A stretch of DNA of 49,428 nt from Flavobacterium sp. (GCA_030053925.1 JASGCX010000018.1:1-49428); one strand, 5' to 3'; counted from the stretch's first letter, positions 17,127-25,362 are shown. Numbers and translations are program-made. Notes: generated from the sequence alone by a model not told the origin.

Positions 17127-18281
17127 ATGCTTTCATTAAAACGAATAAGTATTGTACTTGCTTGTGCAAGTAGCGTTGTTGTGTTTTCTTTTTTTAAAGC
17201 AAATACAAATGAAAAATATGATGTAGCAAAGCTGCGTCAGCTATACAGTAGCGGTGATGCTACTAAATGGCCAAGGGCAAATGTAGATGCTAACGTTACT
17301 AATTTTAGTGACATTGGTGTATTGGGCGAAGTGCCTTATCCTGCCGATAATCAGCCAAATGATGCCAAAAAAGAATTGGGTAAAATGTTGTTTTACGATC
17401 CTCGTTTGTCAGTATCTAATCAAATAGCTTGTGCATCTTGTCACGACCCACAACTAGGCTGGGGCGATGGTAAACGTGTAGCTTTTGGTCATGATAGACA
17501 AACAGGTAACCGTAATGTAATGAGCATTTTTAACACCGCTTTTTACAAAAAATTATTTTGGGATGGCCGTGCTAATAGTTTAGAAGATCAAGCTCGTTTT
17601 CCTGTGGCTGACCACTTAGAAATGAATTTAGATACAAAGGAAATGGAAAAGAAGGTACAGCAATTTGCTGGCTACAAACCCATGTTTAAAAATGCCTTTG
17701 GTAGCGAAACCATTAACCTTGAAACTATTTTAAAAGCAATTGCAACTTTTGAAAGAACTATTGTAAGTCCTAAAAGCCGTTTCGATTTATTTATTTCAGG
17801 TAATGCGGCCGCATTAAAAGATGATGAAGTAGTTGGCTTACATTTGTACAGAACCAAAGCAGGTTGTATTAATTGCCACAATAGTCCTTTGTTTAGTGAT
17901 AATCAATTTCATAATGATGGGCAAACCTTGTGGGGCAGCGCAAATGAAGATTTGGGCTTGTACAACATTACTAAAAACAAAGCAGATGTAGGTAAGTTTA
18001 GAACACCATCATTGCGTGAAGTAGTAAGCACAGGCCCTTGGATGCACCAAGGAAATTTTCCTACATTGTTAGATGTGATTCATTTTTACAACAGCGGTAA
18101 TCCTGCGCCAATACAGAAAAAATACCAAGGTACTGCAAGAGATAGCATACTACCAACCACATCACCCATACTTAAAAAGCTAGACTTGACCGATACTGAA
18201 AAACAACAGTTACTTGCCTTTTTGCAAAGTATTACTACAACACCAAGACGTTTAAATCCACCAACAAATTTTCCTCAGTAA
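17127..18281 (+). CDS. Di-haem cytochrome c peroxidase / MauG family protein
   Basis: 384 residues. An N-terminal hydrophobic export segment (ISIVLACASSVVVFSFF) is followed by two haem c sites: CASCH near 102, with the downstream WGDGK and RNVMSIFNTAFYKKLFWDGRANSLEDQ motifs of the family, and CINCH near 247, followed by NSPLFSDNQFHNDG. The C-terminus has GKFRTPSLREVVSTGPWMHQGNFPTLLDVIHFYNSG. Family members reduce hydrogen peroxide or oxidise protein side chains in the periplasm. Its place inside a SusC/SusD operon, between a lipoprotein and a type IX-secreted protein, suggests an oxidative step linked to the imported compound, but this is inference. Confidence 0.94.
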   Translation: MLSLKRISIVLACASSVVVFSFFKANTNEKYDVAKLRQLYSSGDATKWPRANVDANVTNFSDIGVLGEVPYPADNQPNDAKKELGKMLFYDPRLSVSNQIACASCHDPQLGWGDGKRVAFGHDRQTGNRNVMSIFNTAFYKKLFWDGRANSLEDQARFPVADHLEMNLDTKEMEKKVQQFAGYKPMFKNAFGSETINLETILKAIATFERTIVSPKSRFDLFISGNAAALKDDEVVGLHLYRTKAGCINCHNSPLFSDNQFHNDGQTLWGSANEDLGLYNITKNKADVGKFRTPSLREVVSTGPWMHQGNFPTLLDVIHFYNSGNPAPIQKKYQGTARDSILPTTSPILKKLDLTDTEKQQLLAFLQSITTTPRRLNPPTNFPQ

Positions 18282-18316
18282 ATCTTTTTATTATTAACCC
18301 TCAATAATTATTATTT

Positions 18317-20323
18317 ATGAAAAAAATGCTACTACCACTATTGGTTGTAATGATAACAGAACAATGTTTCGGCCAAATTTGGAATCCCAATCCTGCTGTA
18401 AATAATGCCGTGTGCGCTATTAGTAACACTACTACAAAAAACAACTTAGTAACTGTTTCAGATGGCAGTGGCGGCATGTGGTTAGCCTGGGAAGATGCAA
18501 GAAATACAGCTACTACAGGTACAGATATTTATTGTCAAAGGATAAACGCTAATGGTAGTTTAGCTTTTGATGCCAATGGTATTGTGGTTACAAATGCCGT
18601 TGCTGGACAAACTAATATTTCAATTGTTGATGACGGTGCTGCTGGGGTAATTTTAACATGGACAGACGCTAGAACTACCGCTACTACAAGTAACGATATT
18701 TATATGCAACGAATAAAAAGCGATGGTACTATTGCTTATACTGCCAATGGTATTGCCGTAAGCAATGGTACATTAAATGAATTAGGCTCTGTAATTACCA
18801 GACTCAATGAAACAGAATGTTTAGTGGCATGGCGTGATAGCAGGTTAGGCAATGCAGATATTTATGCTAATAAGATTACTATATCTACTGGTAGCAAAAT
18901 TTTTACAAGCGATTCTGTAATTGTAAATACTACAGGTACACAACAAAATATTCAATTACTAGCTGATGGCATAGGTGGGGCTTTTATTATTTGGGAAGAT
19001 CAACGTGTAAGTAGTTCTCGTAGTAGCATTTATGCTCAGTACATTAATAATACTGGTGTACCACAATGGCAAGTAAATGGTATAGCTGTATGTGATGCAA
19101 ATGCATCTGGAGTAAGCAATAATAGACAATATCCTAAGTTTGTTTTAGATGGCATTGGTGGTTTTGTAGCTACTTGGGCAGATACAAGGGCTGCTACTAC
19201 CGATAATAACATTTATGCACAACGTATTGCCGCTGATGGTAGCGCACAATGGATGGCTAATGGTATTGCAATTTGTACTGCAACTGGCAATCAAACATTG
19301 CCGCTAATAGCGAAAACTGGCAACTTATTTTTCATCACTTGGTACGATTTAAGAAGTGGTAATACAGACGTAAATGTTTATGCTCAGGCTGTTGCATTAG
19401 ATGCAACCATACAATGGGATGTAAATGGATTTGCAGTTTGTACGAATACTGGTAATCAACCCTCAACAAGTACACCCTCAGCATTGTCACGTAATTTAAA
19501 TATTTTGACTGATGCTGTAGATGGTGTTATTCTTATTTGGGATGATACACGAAATAGCGCTACCACTGGCACAGATATTTACGCACAACGTATAAAAGCA
19601 GATAAAACGATACTATGGACTGCTAATGGTGTTTTAATATCAAATGCAACAGGTAACCAAGCTTCACCTGTAAGTTTAATAGATGGTTCTGGCGGCTTTT
19701 TTATAGCATGGCAAGATGGTAGAACTACTGCTAACTGCGAAATCTATGGTTCACGTGTTACTAGTGCAGGTTTATTACCTGTAAGCTTCTTATCTGTTTC
19801 AGCTACGGCTAAAACAGCTTCTGTTACAGTAGAATGGGCTACTGCTAGCGAACTTAACAATAGTCATTTTGTAGTAGAACGAAGTGTTGATGGTACAAAC
19901 TTCTCAGCAATAGCTACAGTTACAGCCAAAGGAACTGCATCAACCTATACTTTTAATGATGCTTTAGCTGTACAGGGCGACAATTATTATCGTATTGTTT
20001 CTGTAGATAACGATGGTTCTACCCAATTGTCAAAAACTGTAAAAGCTAGTTTGCAAATTATAAATAGCAATAGCTTACAAGTATATCCCAACCCTACAGA
20101 AGCGCAGACTGTAGTTAAGTTACAAGGTGTTGCAAGTGGTAAACTTCAACTAAAAGTTATCGATGCTAAAGGTGTTTTGATAAGTTCTATAAATACTACA
20201 GCGGCAGAATTAGCAGCATCAAAAATTATCAATCTACAAGCGTTGCAAAATGGTGTTTATGTCATACAAATTGTAAATGCTAGTGGTGATATATTGACTT
20301 CTAAAATGATTCTGAAGTACTAA
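18317..20323 (+). CDS. Type IX-secreted protein with eight WxDxR repeats
   Basis: 668 residues. A signal peptide at 1-19 is followed by eight repeats of about 55-60 residues up to about 490, each holding W-x-D-x-R and then a DIYAQR-like strand (AWEDARNTATTGTDIYCQR, TWTDARTTATTSNDIYMQR, IWEDQRVSS, TWADTRAATT, IWDDTRNSA, AWQDGRTT and two more variant copies). This suggests a seven- or eight-bladed beta-propeller. A fibronectin-like domain follows (VEWATASELNNSHFVVERS). The C-terminus is a type IX sorting signal: VYPNPTEAQTVVKL, then NGVYVIQIVNASGDILTSKMILKY-type ending. It should be exported and anchored or released at the surface. It is the last gene of the operon, 35 bp after the peroxidase. 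Ligand unknown. Confidence 0.88.
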   Translation: MKKMLLPLLVVMITEQCFGQIWNPNPAVNNAVCAISNTTTKNNLVTVSDGSGGMWLAWEDARNTATTGTDIYCQRINANGSLAFDANGIVVTNAVAGQTNISIVDDGAAGVILTWTDARTTATTSNDIYMQRIKSDGTIAYTANGIAVSNGTLNELGSVITRLNETECLVAWRDSRLGNADIYANKITISTGSKIFTSDSVIVNTTGTQQNIQLLADGIGGAFIIWEDQRVSSSRSSIYAQYINNTGVPQWQVNGIAVCDANASGVSNNRQYPKFVLDGIGGFVATWADTRAATTDNNIYAQRIAADGSAQWMANGIAICTATGNQTLPLIAKTGNLFFITWYDLRSGNTDVNVYAQAVALDATIQWDVNGFAVCTNTGNQPSTSTPSALSRNLNILTDAVDGVILIWDDTRNSATTGTDIYAQRIKADKTILWTANGVLISNATGNQASPVSLIDGSGGFFIAWQDGRTTANCEIYGSRVTSAGLLPVSFLSVSATAKTASVTVEWATASELNNSHFVVERSVDGTNFSAIATVTAKGTASTYTFNDALAVQGDNYYRIVSVDNDGSTQLSKTVKASLQIINSNSLQVYPNPTEAQTVVKLQGVASGKLQLKVIDAKGVLISSINTTAAELAASKIINLQALQNGVYVIQIVNASGDILTSKMILKY

Positions 20324-20344
20324 AATCTGTAAGTCTTTTTGAAT

Positions 20345-20382
20345 AAAAATGTCCAAAGTTCACTGCAACTTTGGCCATTTTT
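20345..20382. terminator. Bidirectional terminator
   Basis: AAAAATG-t-CCAAAGTT pairs with AACTTTGG-c-CATTTTT, giving A and T runs on both sides of the stem. It lies between the convergent ends of the type IX-secreted protein gene and tsaD. Confidence 0.85.
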
Positions 20383-20405
20383 ATGTTATAAATACTTTGA
20401 AAAAT

Positions 20406-21497
20406 TTACCATTCAGCCCTTGCAGTTGGGCTTACACTTAAATCTGTAAAATTGCCAGCCAAGTATTTATAGTAGCCTGTAATGGCTATCATGCCAGCAT
20501 TATCGGTACAGTATTCAAAAGCAGGTATATGGGTTTTCCAACCTTTCTGTTTACCCATCTGTTGCAAGGCTTGGCGCAAGCCACTATTGGCACTTACACC
20601 GCCTGCAATAGCTATATTTTTTACACCAGTTTGCAGTACGGCTTTGCTTAGTTTCTTTAATAAAATGGTAACAATACTGTGTTGTATAGATGCACACAAA
20701 TCATGCAAATTGGCTTCTATAAAACCTGCTTCTTGCTTTTGCAAAAAGTATAGAATAGATGTTTTTAAACCACTAAAACTAAAGTTCAATGCTGGTATTT
20801 GTGGCTCGGCAAATTTAAAAGCTAGTGGGTTGCCTAGTTTGGCGTATTCATCTATCAAAGGGCCGCCAGGGTAAGGCAGGCCAAGTAGTTTAGCGCTTTT
20901 GTCAAATGCTTCACCCGCAGCATCATCAATGGTTTGGCCAATAACTGCTAGTTCTAAAGGCGATTTTGCCATTACTATTTGTGTGTGGCCACCACTTACC
21001 GTTAAGCATAAAAAAGGAAAAGCAATTGGTTCTGTAAAGCTGCCATCGGGCAATTGCTGTGGTATAATATTGGCCAATACATGCGCTTGCATGTGATGCA
21101 CCGCAATTAATGGTTTGTTAAGGGCTAAAGCCAAGCTTTTAGCAAACTGTGTACCTACTAATAAGCAACCAATTAAACCCGGTGCTTGTGTAAATGCAAT
21201 AGCATCAATATGGCGAATAGTGAGCGGAGAATGGTGAATACTTGCAGCTTGCTTAATAGCAGTGTGTACCACAGGCACTATATTTTTAATATGCGCTCTA
21301 CTGGCAAGTTCAGGCACCACACCACCATATTGCTCATGAACCAATTGGTTGGCAATAAAGTTTGATAAAATCTTACCATCAACACATACCGATGCCGATG
21401 TTTCATCGCAAGAAGATTCGATAGCTAATATAATACCCCCCCCGCCCCTAAGGGGTGCTTGAAATGGTTGTTGTAAATCAGTCATTTTTAAAATCAA
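20406..21497 (-). CDS. tsaD: tRNA N6-adenosine threonylcarbamoyltransferase TsaD
   Basis: 363 residues. It transfers threonylcarbamoyl to A37 of ANN-decoding tRNAs with TsaB and TsaE. Family marks are ILAIESSCDETSA, the metal-binding histidines in VHHMQAHVLAN, the ATP-site motif CLTVSGGHTQIV, DDAAGEAFDKSAKLLGLPYPGG and the late NIAIAGGVSANSGLR. The N-terminus is unusual. Family members begin almost directly at the ILAIESS strand, whereas here about 20 extra residues (MTDLQQPFQAPLRGGGG) are encoded by a GC-rich palindromic repeat with a run of eight G on the coding strand. No later in-frame ATG precedes the core, so the extension must be translated or a non-ATG start used. ATG at 21497 or 21485 are the candidates. 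Confidence 0.96.
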   Translation of the reverse strand: MILKMTDLQQPFQAPLRGGGGIILAIESSCDETSASVCVDGKILSNFIANQLVHEQYGGVVPELASRAHIKNIVPVVHTAIKQAASIHHSPLTIRHIDAIAFTQAPGLIGCLLVGTQFAKSLALALNKPLIAVHHMQAHVLANIIPQQLPDGSFTEPIAFPFLCLTVSGGHTQIVMAKSPLELAVIGQTIDDAAGEAFDKSAKLLGLPYPGGPLIDEYAKLGNPLAFKFAEPQIPALNFSFSGLKTSILYFLQKQEAGFIEANLHDLCASIQHSIVTILLKKLSKAVLQTGVKNIAIAGGVSANSGLRQALQQMGKQKGWKTHIPAFEYCTDNAGMIAITGYYKYLAGNFTDLSVSPTARAEW

Positions 21498-21538
21498 TGG
21501 TATTTTTTAATTTCCCCTTTTGGGGATTTAGGGGCGGG
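21436..21538. repeat. GC-rich inverted repeat across the tsaD start
   Basis: CCCGCCCCTAA at 21441-21451 and its complement TTAGGGGCGGG at 21528-21538 bracket both possible tsaD start codons. Each has an inner hairpin (CCCCTAAGGGG, CCCCTTTTGGGG). A C8 tract occupies 21436-21443. Such CCCCTAAAGGGG elements are common between genes in Bacteroidota, as I recall; here one lies inside a coding sequence. Confidence 0.7.
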
Positions 21539-21541
21539 CTT

Positions 21542-22789
21542 TTACTTTGTTCTAATAGCCACCACAGGATCCATTTTGGCTGCAATTTTAGCAGGAATAA
21601 TACCAGATAAAACGCCCAAAACAATACATAGCGTCAATGCTAGAAACACAATGTTTGGTGCTATATAAATAGGAAAAGGCAGAATATTACTTAATACTAG
21701 GGTTAAAAGCCACACAAAAGCCAAGCCTATTAAGCCACCTAAAATACATAAGAAAGCACTTTCAATTAAAAACTCGGTTAAAATGGTTCTGCTTTTAGCG
21801 CCAATGGCTTTTTTCAAACCTATTTGGCTTGTTCTTTCTCTTACGGTTACAAACATAATATTGGCCACGCCAAATGCACCAACCACTAAACTTAACCCTG
21901 CAATAGCCCAACCGCCAAGGTTAATAGAACCAAAAAGCGATTCGGTACTTTCTGCAAATGAGCTAATATCATTCAAGCTAAAATTGTCTTCTTCCGATGG
22001 GCTAAGACGCCTTATTTGCCTTACAACACCTGTTAACTCATCTTGCAAAGCCTTGGTGCTTACGCCTTGTTTGCCTTGTATTAAAATAGATGGCTGCGAT
22101 TTATCGGCCTCATAAATGCTAGTGAAATATTGGGAGGAAGTAATTACTGCATTGTCAAAATCGAATATGTTAGCAAAAGACTGACCTTGCTTTTTTAATA
22201 CACCTACTATCTCTAATTTTCTGCCATTATAGGTAAGTTCTTTACCTACAGCTATTTCGGGTTTACCATATAATTGTGTAGCTACTTCACTGCCTATTAC
22301 CACACTAGGTGTACCTCTATTAAATTCACCACTAGAAATATACCTACCATTATCAGTTTCTAACGATTGTATTTTGCTAAAATCTTCCGATGTGCCAAAA
22401 AATGTAACACCACTAAGTTGGTTATCTCTGTAACTGGCATTGCCGCTACTTTGGCACAAAAAAGCTATATTGCCAGCAAGATAAGATTTGGCTTTAATAA
22501 ACTGCATTTCCTCATACTTTGGCACAGGCCTGTTGGCATATTTCCACCAAGGATAGTTGTTATCACCAGCATACTCCCATTTATCTAGGTACAAACTATT
22601 TGAGCCAATCGACTTTAAATCGCCTTGCACCTTACGCTTTAAACTATCTACCGTAGCCAATACGCCTATAATACAAAAAATACCAAACGTAATACCAAGT
22701 AGCGATAAACTAGTGCGTAATTTATTGGCTTTCAACTCTTGAAAAGCCATCTTAAAACTGTTCCAAAGTATGGTGAGTAATTTCAGCAT
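21542..22789 (-). CDS. ABC transporter permease, MacB/FtsX family
   Basis: 415 residues from ATG 22787-22789, chosen because MLKLLTILWNSFKMAFQELKANKLRTSLSLLGITFGIF is the usual N-terminus; an upstream ATG would add 13 unsupported residues. The first membrane helix is at about 27-50. A MacB-type periplasmic domain spans about 50-280 (SLKRKVQGDLKSIGSNSLYLDKW, GTPSVVIGSEVATQLYG, GRKLEIVGVLKKQG). The FtsX domain with three membrane helices is C-terminal (VGAFGVANIMFVTVRERTSQIGLKKAIGAKSR, then IIPAKIAAKMDPVVAIR). Such proteins drive mechanotransmission for lipoprotein or peptide export with an ATPase that is not in this window. Its stop is 45 bp from tsaD, so the two may be cotranscribed. Confidence 0.93.
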   Translation of the reverse strand: MLKLLTILWNSFKMAFQELKANKLRTSLSLLGITFGIFCIIGVLATVDSLKRKVQGDLKSIGSNSLYLDKWEYAGDNNYPWWKYANRPVPKYEEMQFIKAKSYLAGNIAFLCQSSGNASYRDNQLSGVTFFGTSEDFSKIQSLETDNGRYISSGEFNRGTPSVVIGSEVATQLYGKPEIAVGKELTYNGRKLEIVGVLKKQGQSFANIFDFDNAVITSSQYFTSIYEADKSQPSILIQGKQGVSTKALQDELTGVVRQIRRLSPSEEDNFSLNDISSFAESTESLFGSINLGGWAIAGLSLVVGAFGVANIMFVTVRERTSQIGLKKAIGAKSRTILTEFLIESAFLCILGGLIGLAFVWLLTLVLSNILPFPIYIAPNIVFLALTLCIVLGVLSGIIPAKIAAKMDPVVAIRTK

Positions 22790-22929
22790 GTTGTAAAAGT
22801 AATTAATGCGCAGCATTTGCAAAGGCAAAATATTAACGGCAGCATCAAAAAGAAAAAAACATAGTAAAACTAAGTGTGCTAAACTATTCTATATGGCTAT
22901 GTGTTAAAAGCAGGTATTACATTTACCGC

Positions 22930-23670
22930 ATGATTTGTACGTTAACCATTGTACGTTACCCAAAATATTTTGGCTGGGCTGGTTTTTTATCAATGGCAGT
23001 GTTTCATTTTCCATTATTTCTGAGCAAAAAAATTAGCTTTTACAAGTTAATGGGCTGTGGTAAAAACGGCACATTCGATAAATCACCCGATTGGCGGCAG
23101 TGGGCAGTTTTAGTAGTCAATAGTCAAAGGTCAATGGTAAATGGTCAAGAACCCCAAACACAAAACCTACAACCTCAATATTCACAACTTCAAACCCCCA
23201 AATTTCTTAAAAACTGGTTTAAGTTTTTTGGTGTAGAAGTATTAACTATTGTGTTACAACCAATAGAAGGGCATGGCACTTGGGATGGCAAAGCCGTTTT
23301 TGGTAAATTACCCAAACAAACAGATTACAATGGCTTAATTGCAGTACTTACAAGGGCTACAATTCGGTTAAGCAAGCTGCAAAATTTTTGGGCAAATGTA
23401 GATGCCGTAGCTAGCCAAATGCTTGCTGCAAAAGGCTTTGTAACATCGTTTGGTATTGGTGAATTGCCATTTGTAAAGCAGGCTACTTTTAGTATTTGGG
23501 ATAGCAAAACCAACATGAAAAACTTTGCCTACAACTTGCACCAACACAAAGAAGTAATTAGCAAAACGCACAAAGAAGATTGGTATAGCGAAGATATGTT
23601 TACACGTTTTATACCCATTGCCTGTTATGGAACTATTAACGGCAGCAATCCTTTGGCAGGAAAACTGTAA
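22930..23670 (+). CDS. CrtA-like (spheroidene monooxygenase family) protein
   Basis: 246 residues from ATG 22930; the frame extends 18 codons further upstream without support. The family pattern is clear: FYKLMGCGKNGTFDKSPDWRQWAVLVV in the N-terminal half, then WDGKAVFGKL, AVLTRATIRLSKLQNFW, FGIGELPFVKQATFSIWDS and KEVISKTHKEDWYSEDMFTRFIP. CrtA oxygenates carotenoids in phototrophs; Bacteroidota homologues are mostly uncharacterised. No carotenoid gene is nearby, so the substrate is open. About residues 64-95 (VNSQRSMVNGQEPQTQNLQPQ) come from a heptamer-repeat patch inserted in frame where the family has a short linker. The last 274 bp of the gene are repeated exactly at 24382. Confidence 0.82.
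   Translation: MICTLTIVRYPKYFGWAGFLSMAVFHFPLFLSKKISFYKLMGCGKNGTFDKSPDWRQWAVLVVNSQRSMVNGQEPQTQNLQPQYSQLQTPKFLKNWFKFFGVEVLTIVLQPIEGHGTWDGKAVFGKLPKQTDYNGLIAVLTRATIRLSKLQNFWANVDAVASQMLAAKGFVTSFGIGELPFVKQATFSIWDSKTNMKNFAYNLHQHKEVISKTHKEDWYSEDMFTRFIPIACYGTINGSNPLAGKL
23115..23203. repeat. Degenerate heptamer patch inside the CrtA-like gene
   Basis: Words such as AGTCAAT, AGTCAAA, GGTCAAT and GGTAAAT, then CCCCAAA and CTTCAAA, run with a loose 7-bp period. The second half uses the same words as the array between cas1 and cas2. The reading frame stays open. Confidence 0.65.
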
Positions 23671-23705
23671 TTTGCAGGTAAATTATTTAAGTATTTTTAA
23701 AACAT
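23397..23705 (+). repeat. 309-bp direct repeat, copy 1 (CrtA-like gene 3' end plus toxin-antitoxin leader)
   Basis: It matches 24382-24690 with an offset of 985 bp, and I see no mismatch. It covers the last 274 bp of the CrtA-like gene and the 35 bp leader in front of the antitoxin. Confidence 0.95.
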
Positions 23706-23710
23706 AGGTT

Positions 23711-23953
23711 ATGAGTGTAGTTGCAATAAACACTAATGTGGTGGATGAAATTGTAAAGGAAGTAAAAAAATTAAACCAACTTGAACAACAACTTGTTCTT
23801 ACAAGGCTTAGAGTAAAACGCTTGGCTACTAAAAAAATATCACCAGTTGCCAATTACGATACAACCAAAATAAAACCACCAACAATGGCTCAAATAGATA
23901 AATGGAAACATGAAGCAAGAAAACTAGCTAAAGACAAACTAAATGCGTGTTAA
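23711..23953 (+). CDS. Antitoxin-like small protein, module 1
   Basis: 80 residues, charged and mostly helical, with the conserved C-terminal block KPPTMAQIDKWKHEARKLAKDK, shared almost unchanged with module 2. Its last 11 bp overlap the start of a PIN-domain toxin, the classical coupling of antitoxin to toxin. I do not recognise a named DNA-binding fold. The role is inferred from the overlap and size. The ATG is preceded by the 309-bp repeat, which therefore supplies its promoter region. Confidence 0.8.
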   Translation: MSVVAINTNVVDEIVKEVKKLNQLEQQLVLTRLRVKRLATKKISPVANYDTTKIKPPTMAQIDKWKHEARKLAKDKLNAC

Positions 23954-24374
23954 CCGTTTTGTATTAGATAATAATATTTGGGTGAGTTATTTTATTACCA
24001 AGCAACAGCAAAAAATAGTTGACCTTATTGATAAGTTTGAAATTGAAGTGTTTAGTTGTGAAGAATTGATTGATGAATTTACAGAAGTACTTGGCTATCC
24101 GCATCTTAAAAAGTTTAATGTAGATATAGCTAAATCGGTTAAACTATTACTAACTATTACCACCTATTTCACCCTTACCAAACCCATTAAACAATACATT
24201 CCAGGTGATGCAGATGATAACTACATTTTAGCACTAGCATTACAAACAAATTCGGGCTTTGTAACCAGTGGCGATAAACACATTCTATCGCAAAAAGAAG
24301 TATTGGAGAAGAAATTTACCAAACTGAAAATTATTACAAAAACTCAATTTGAAAGGCGTTTTACAAGCAGTTAA
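23943..24374 (+). CDS. PIN-domain toxin, module 1
   Basis: 143 residues of the putative toxin PIN family (TIGR00305-like). The N-terminal strand FVLDNNIWVSYFI carries the first acidic residue. CEELIDEFTEVLGYPHL supplies the glutamate. The conserved core YIPGDADDNYILALALQTNSGFVTSGDKHIL holds the paired aspartates and the downstream GD. PIN toxins are magnesium-dependent RNases, often cutting tRNA, rRNA or mRNA. It starts 11 bp inside the antitoxin. Compared with module 2 the first two thirds are diverged, but about 105 bp of the 3' part are identical in DNA. Confidence 0.9.
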   Translation: MRVNRFVLDNNIWVSYFITKQQQKIVDLIDKFEIEVFSCEELIDEFTEVLGYPHLKKFNVDIAKSVKLLLTITTYFTLTKPIKQYIPGDADDNYILALALQTNSGFVTSGDKHILSQKEVLEKKFTKLKIITKTQFERRFTSS

Positions 24375-24381
24375 AGACACT

Positions 24382-24655
24382 TGTAGATGCCGTAGCTAGC
24401 CAAATGCTTGCTGCAAAAGGCTTTGTAACATCGTTTGGTATTGGTGAATTGCCATTTGTAAAGCAGGCTACTTTTAGTATTTGGGATAGCAAAACCAACA
24501 TGAAAAACTTTGCCTACAACTTGCACCAACACAAAGAAGTAATTAGCAAAACGCACAAAGAAGATTGGTATAGCGAAGATATGTTTACACGTTTTATACC
24601 CATTGCCTGTTATGGAACTATTAACGGCAGCAATCCTTTGGCAGGAAAACTGTAA
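24382..24655 (+). pseudogene. Duplicated 3' fragment of the CrtA-like gene
   Basis: An exact copy of the last 274 bp of the CrtA-like gene, lacking the N-terminal two thirds. It begins 8 bp after the module 1 toxin stop. The fragment has an in-frame ATG at 24404, but an 83-residue piece without the N-terminal half is unlikely to work. Together with 35 bp of leader it forms copy 2 of the 309-bp direct repeat (24382-24690). Confidence 0.9.
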
Positions 24656-24695
24656 TTTGCAGGTAAATTATTTAAGTATTTTTAAAACATTGTGT

Positions 24696-24944
24696 ATGAG
24701 TGTAGTAACAACAAATACGCCTTTGGAAGATGAAATTTTATCTGCAGTTAAACAATTAAGCGTACTAGAACAGCAGATTATGCTTAAAAATATAAGACTT
24801 AGGAAGTATGTTAATAAGAAAGTAAAGCCTCTTGCAAATTACGATATGTCCATAATAAAACCTCCTACTATGGCTCAGATTGACAAATGGAAACACGAAG
24901 CAAGAAAAGCAGCTAAAGAAAAAGAAAAAGCAAATGCGTTTTAA
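24696..24944 (+). CDS. Antitoxin-like small protein, module 2
   Basis: 82 residues and a paralogue of the module 1 antitoxin. The start MSVVTTNT, the ANYD box and the C-terminal IIKPPTMAQIDKWKHEARKA are conserved; the middle (SAVKQLSVLEQQIMLKNIRLRKYV) differs at many positions. ATG 24696 is the exact counterpart of 23711. It overlaps the next toxin by 11 bp. Divergence in the part likely to contact the toxin would keep the two pairs from cross-neutralising, which is inference. Confidence 0.8.
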   Translation: MSVVTTNTPLEDEILSAVKQLSVLEQQIMLKNIRLRKYVNKKVKPLANYDMSIIKPPTMAQIDKWKHEARKAAKEKEKANAF

Positions 24945-25362
24945 CCGTTTTGTATTAGATAATAATATCTGGGTAAGCTATTTCATAACCAATCAGCAAC
25001 AGAAACTTATTGATATTATCACAAAAACTAAACTTGATGTTTTTATTTGTGACGAACTCTTGTATGAATTTGAAACTGTTTTGCAATATCCGCATCTTCA
25101 AAAATTTAAAGTTGATATACGCAATGCAGTTTGGCTTATGAAGGATATTACACTTCACATTAACTTAACCAAGCCAATAAAAAAATACATTCCAGGTGAT
25201 GCAGATGATAACTACATTTTAGCACTAGCATTACAAACAAATTCGGGCTTTGTAACCAGTGGCGATAAACACATTCTATCGCAAAAAGAACTATTGGAGA
25301 AAAAATTTACCAAACTGAAGATTATAACTAAAACTGAATTTGAAAAGAAATTCTCTATATAG
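24934..25362 (+). CDS. PIN-domain toxin, module 2
   Basis: 142 residues, same family and layout as module 1: FVLDNNIWVSYFIT, CDELLYEFETVLQYPHL, then the YIPGDADDNYILALALQT and TSGDKHILSQKE core with all expected acidic residues. ATG 24934 is used because it gives the same MR-NRFVLDNN start and the 11-bp overlap. Residues about 20-85 differ strongly from module 1, whereas the 25186-25290 segment is identical in DNA to 24195-24299. Confidence 0.9.
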   Translation: MRFNRFVLDNNIWVSYFITNQQQKLIDIITKTKLDVFICDELLYEFETVLQYPHLQKFKVDIRNAVWLMKDITLHINLTKPIKKYIPGDADDNYILALALQTNSGFVTSGDKHILSQKELLEKKFTKLKIITKTEFEKKFSI

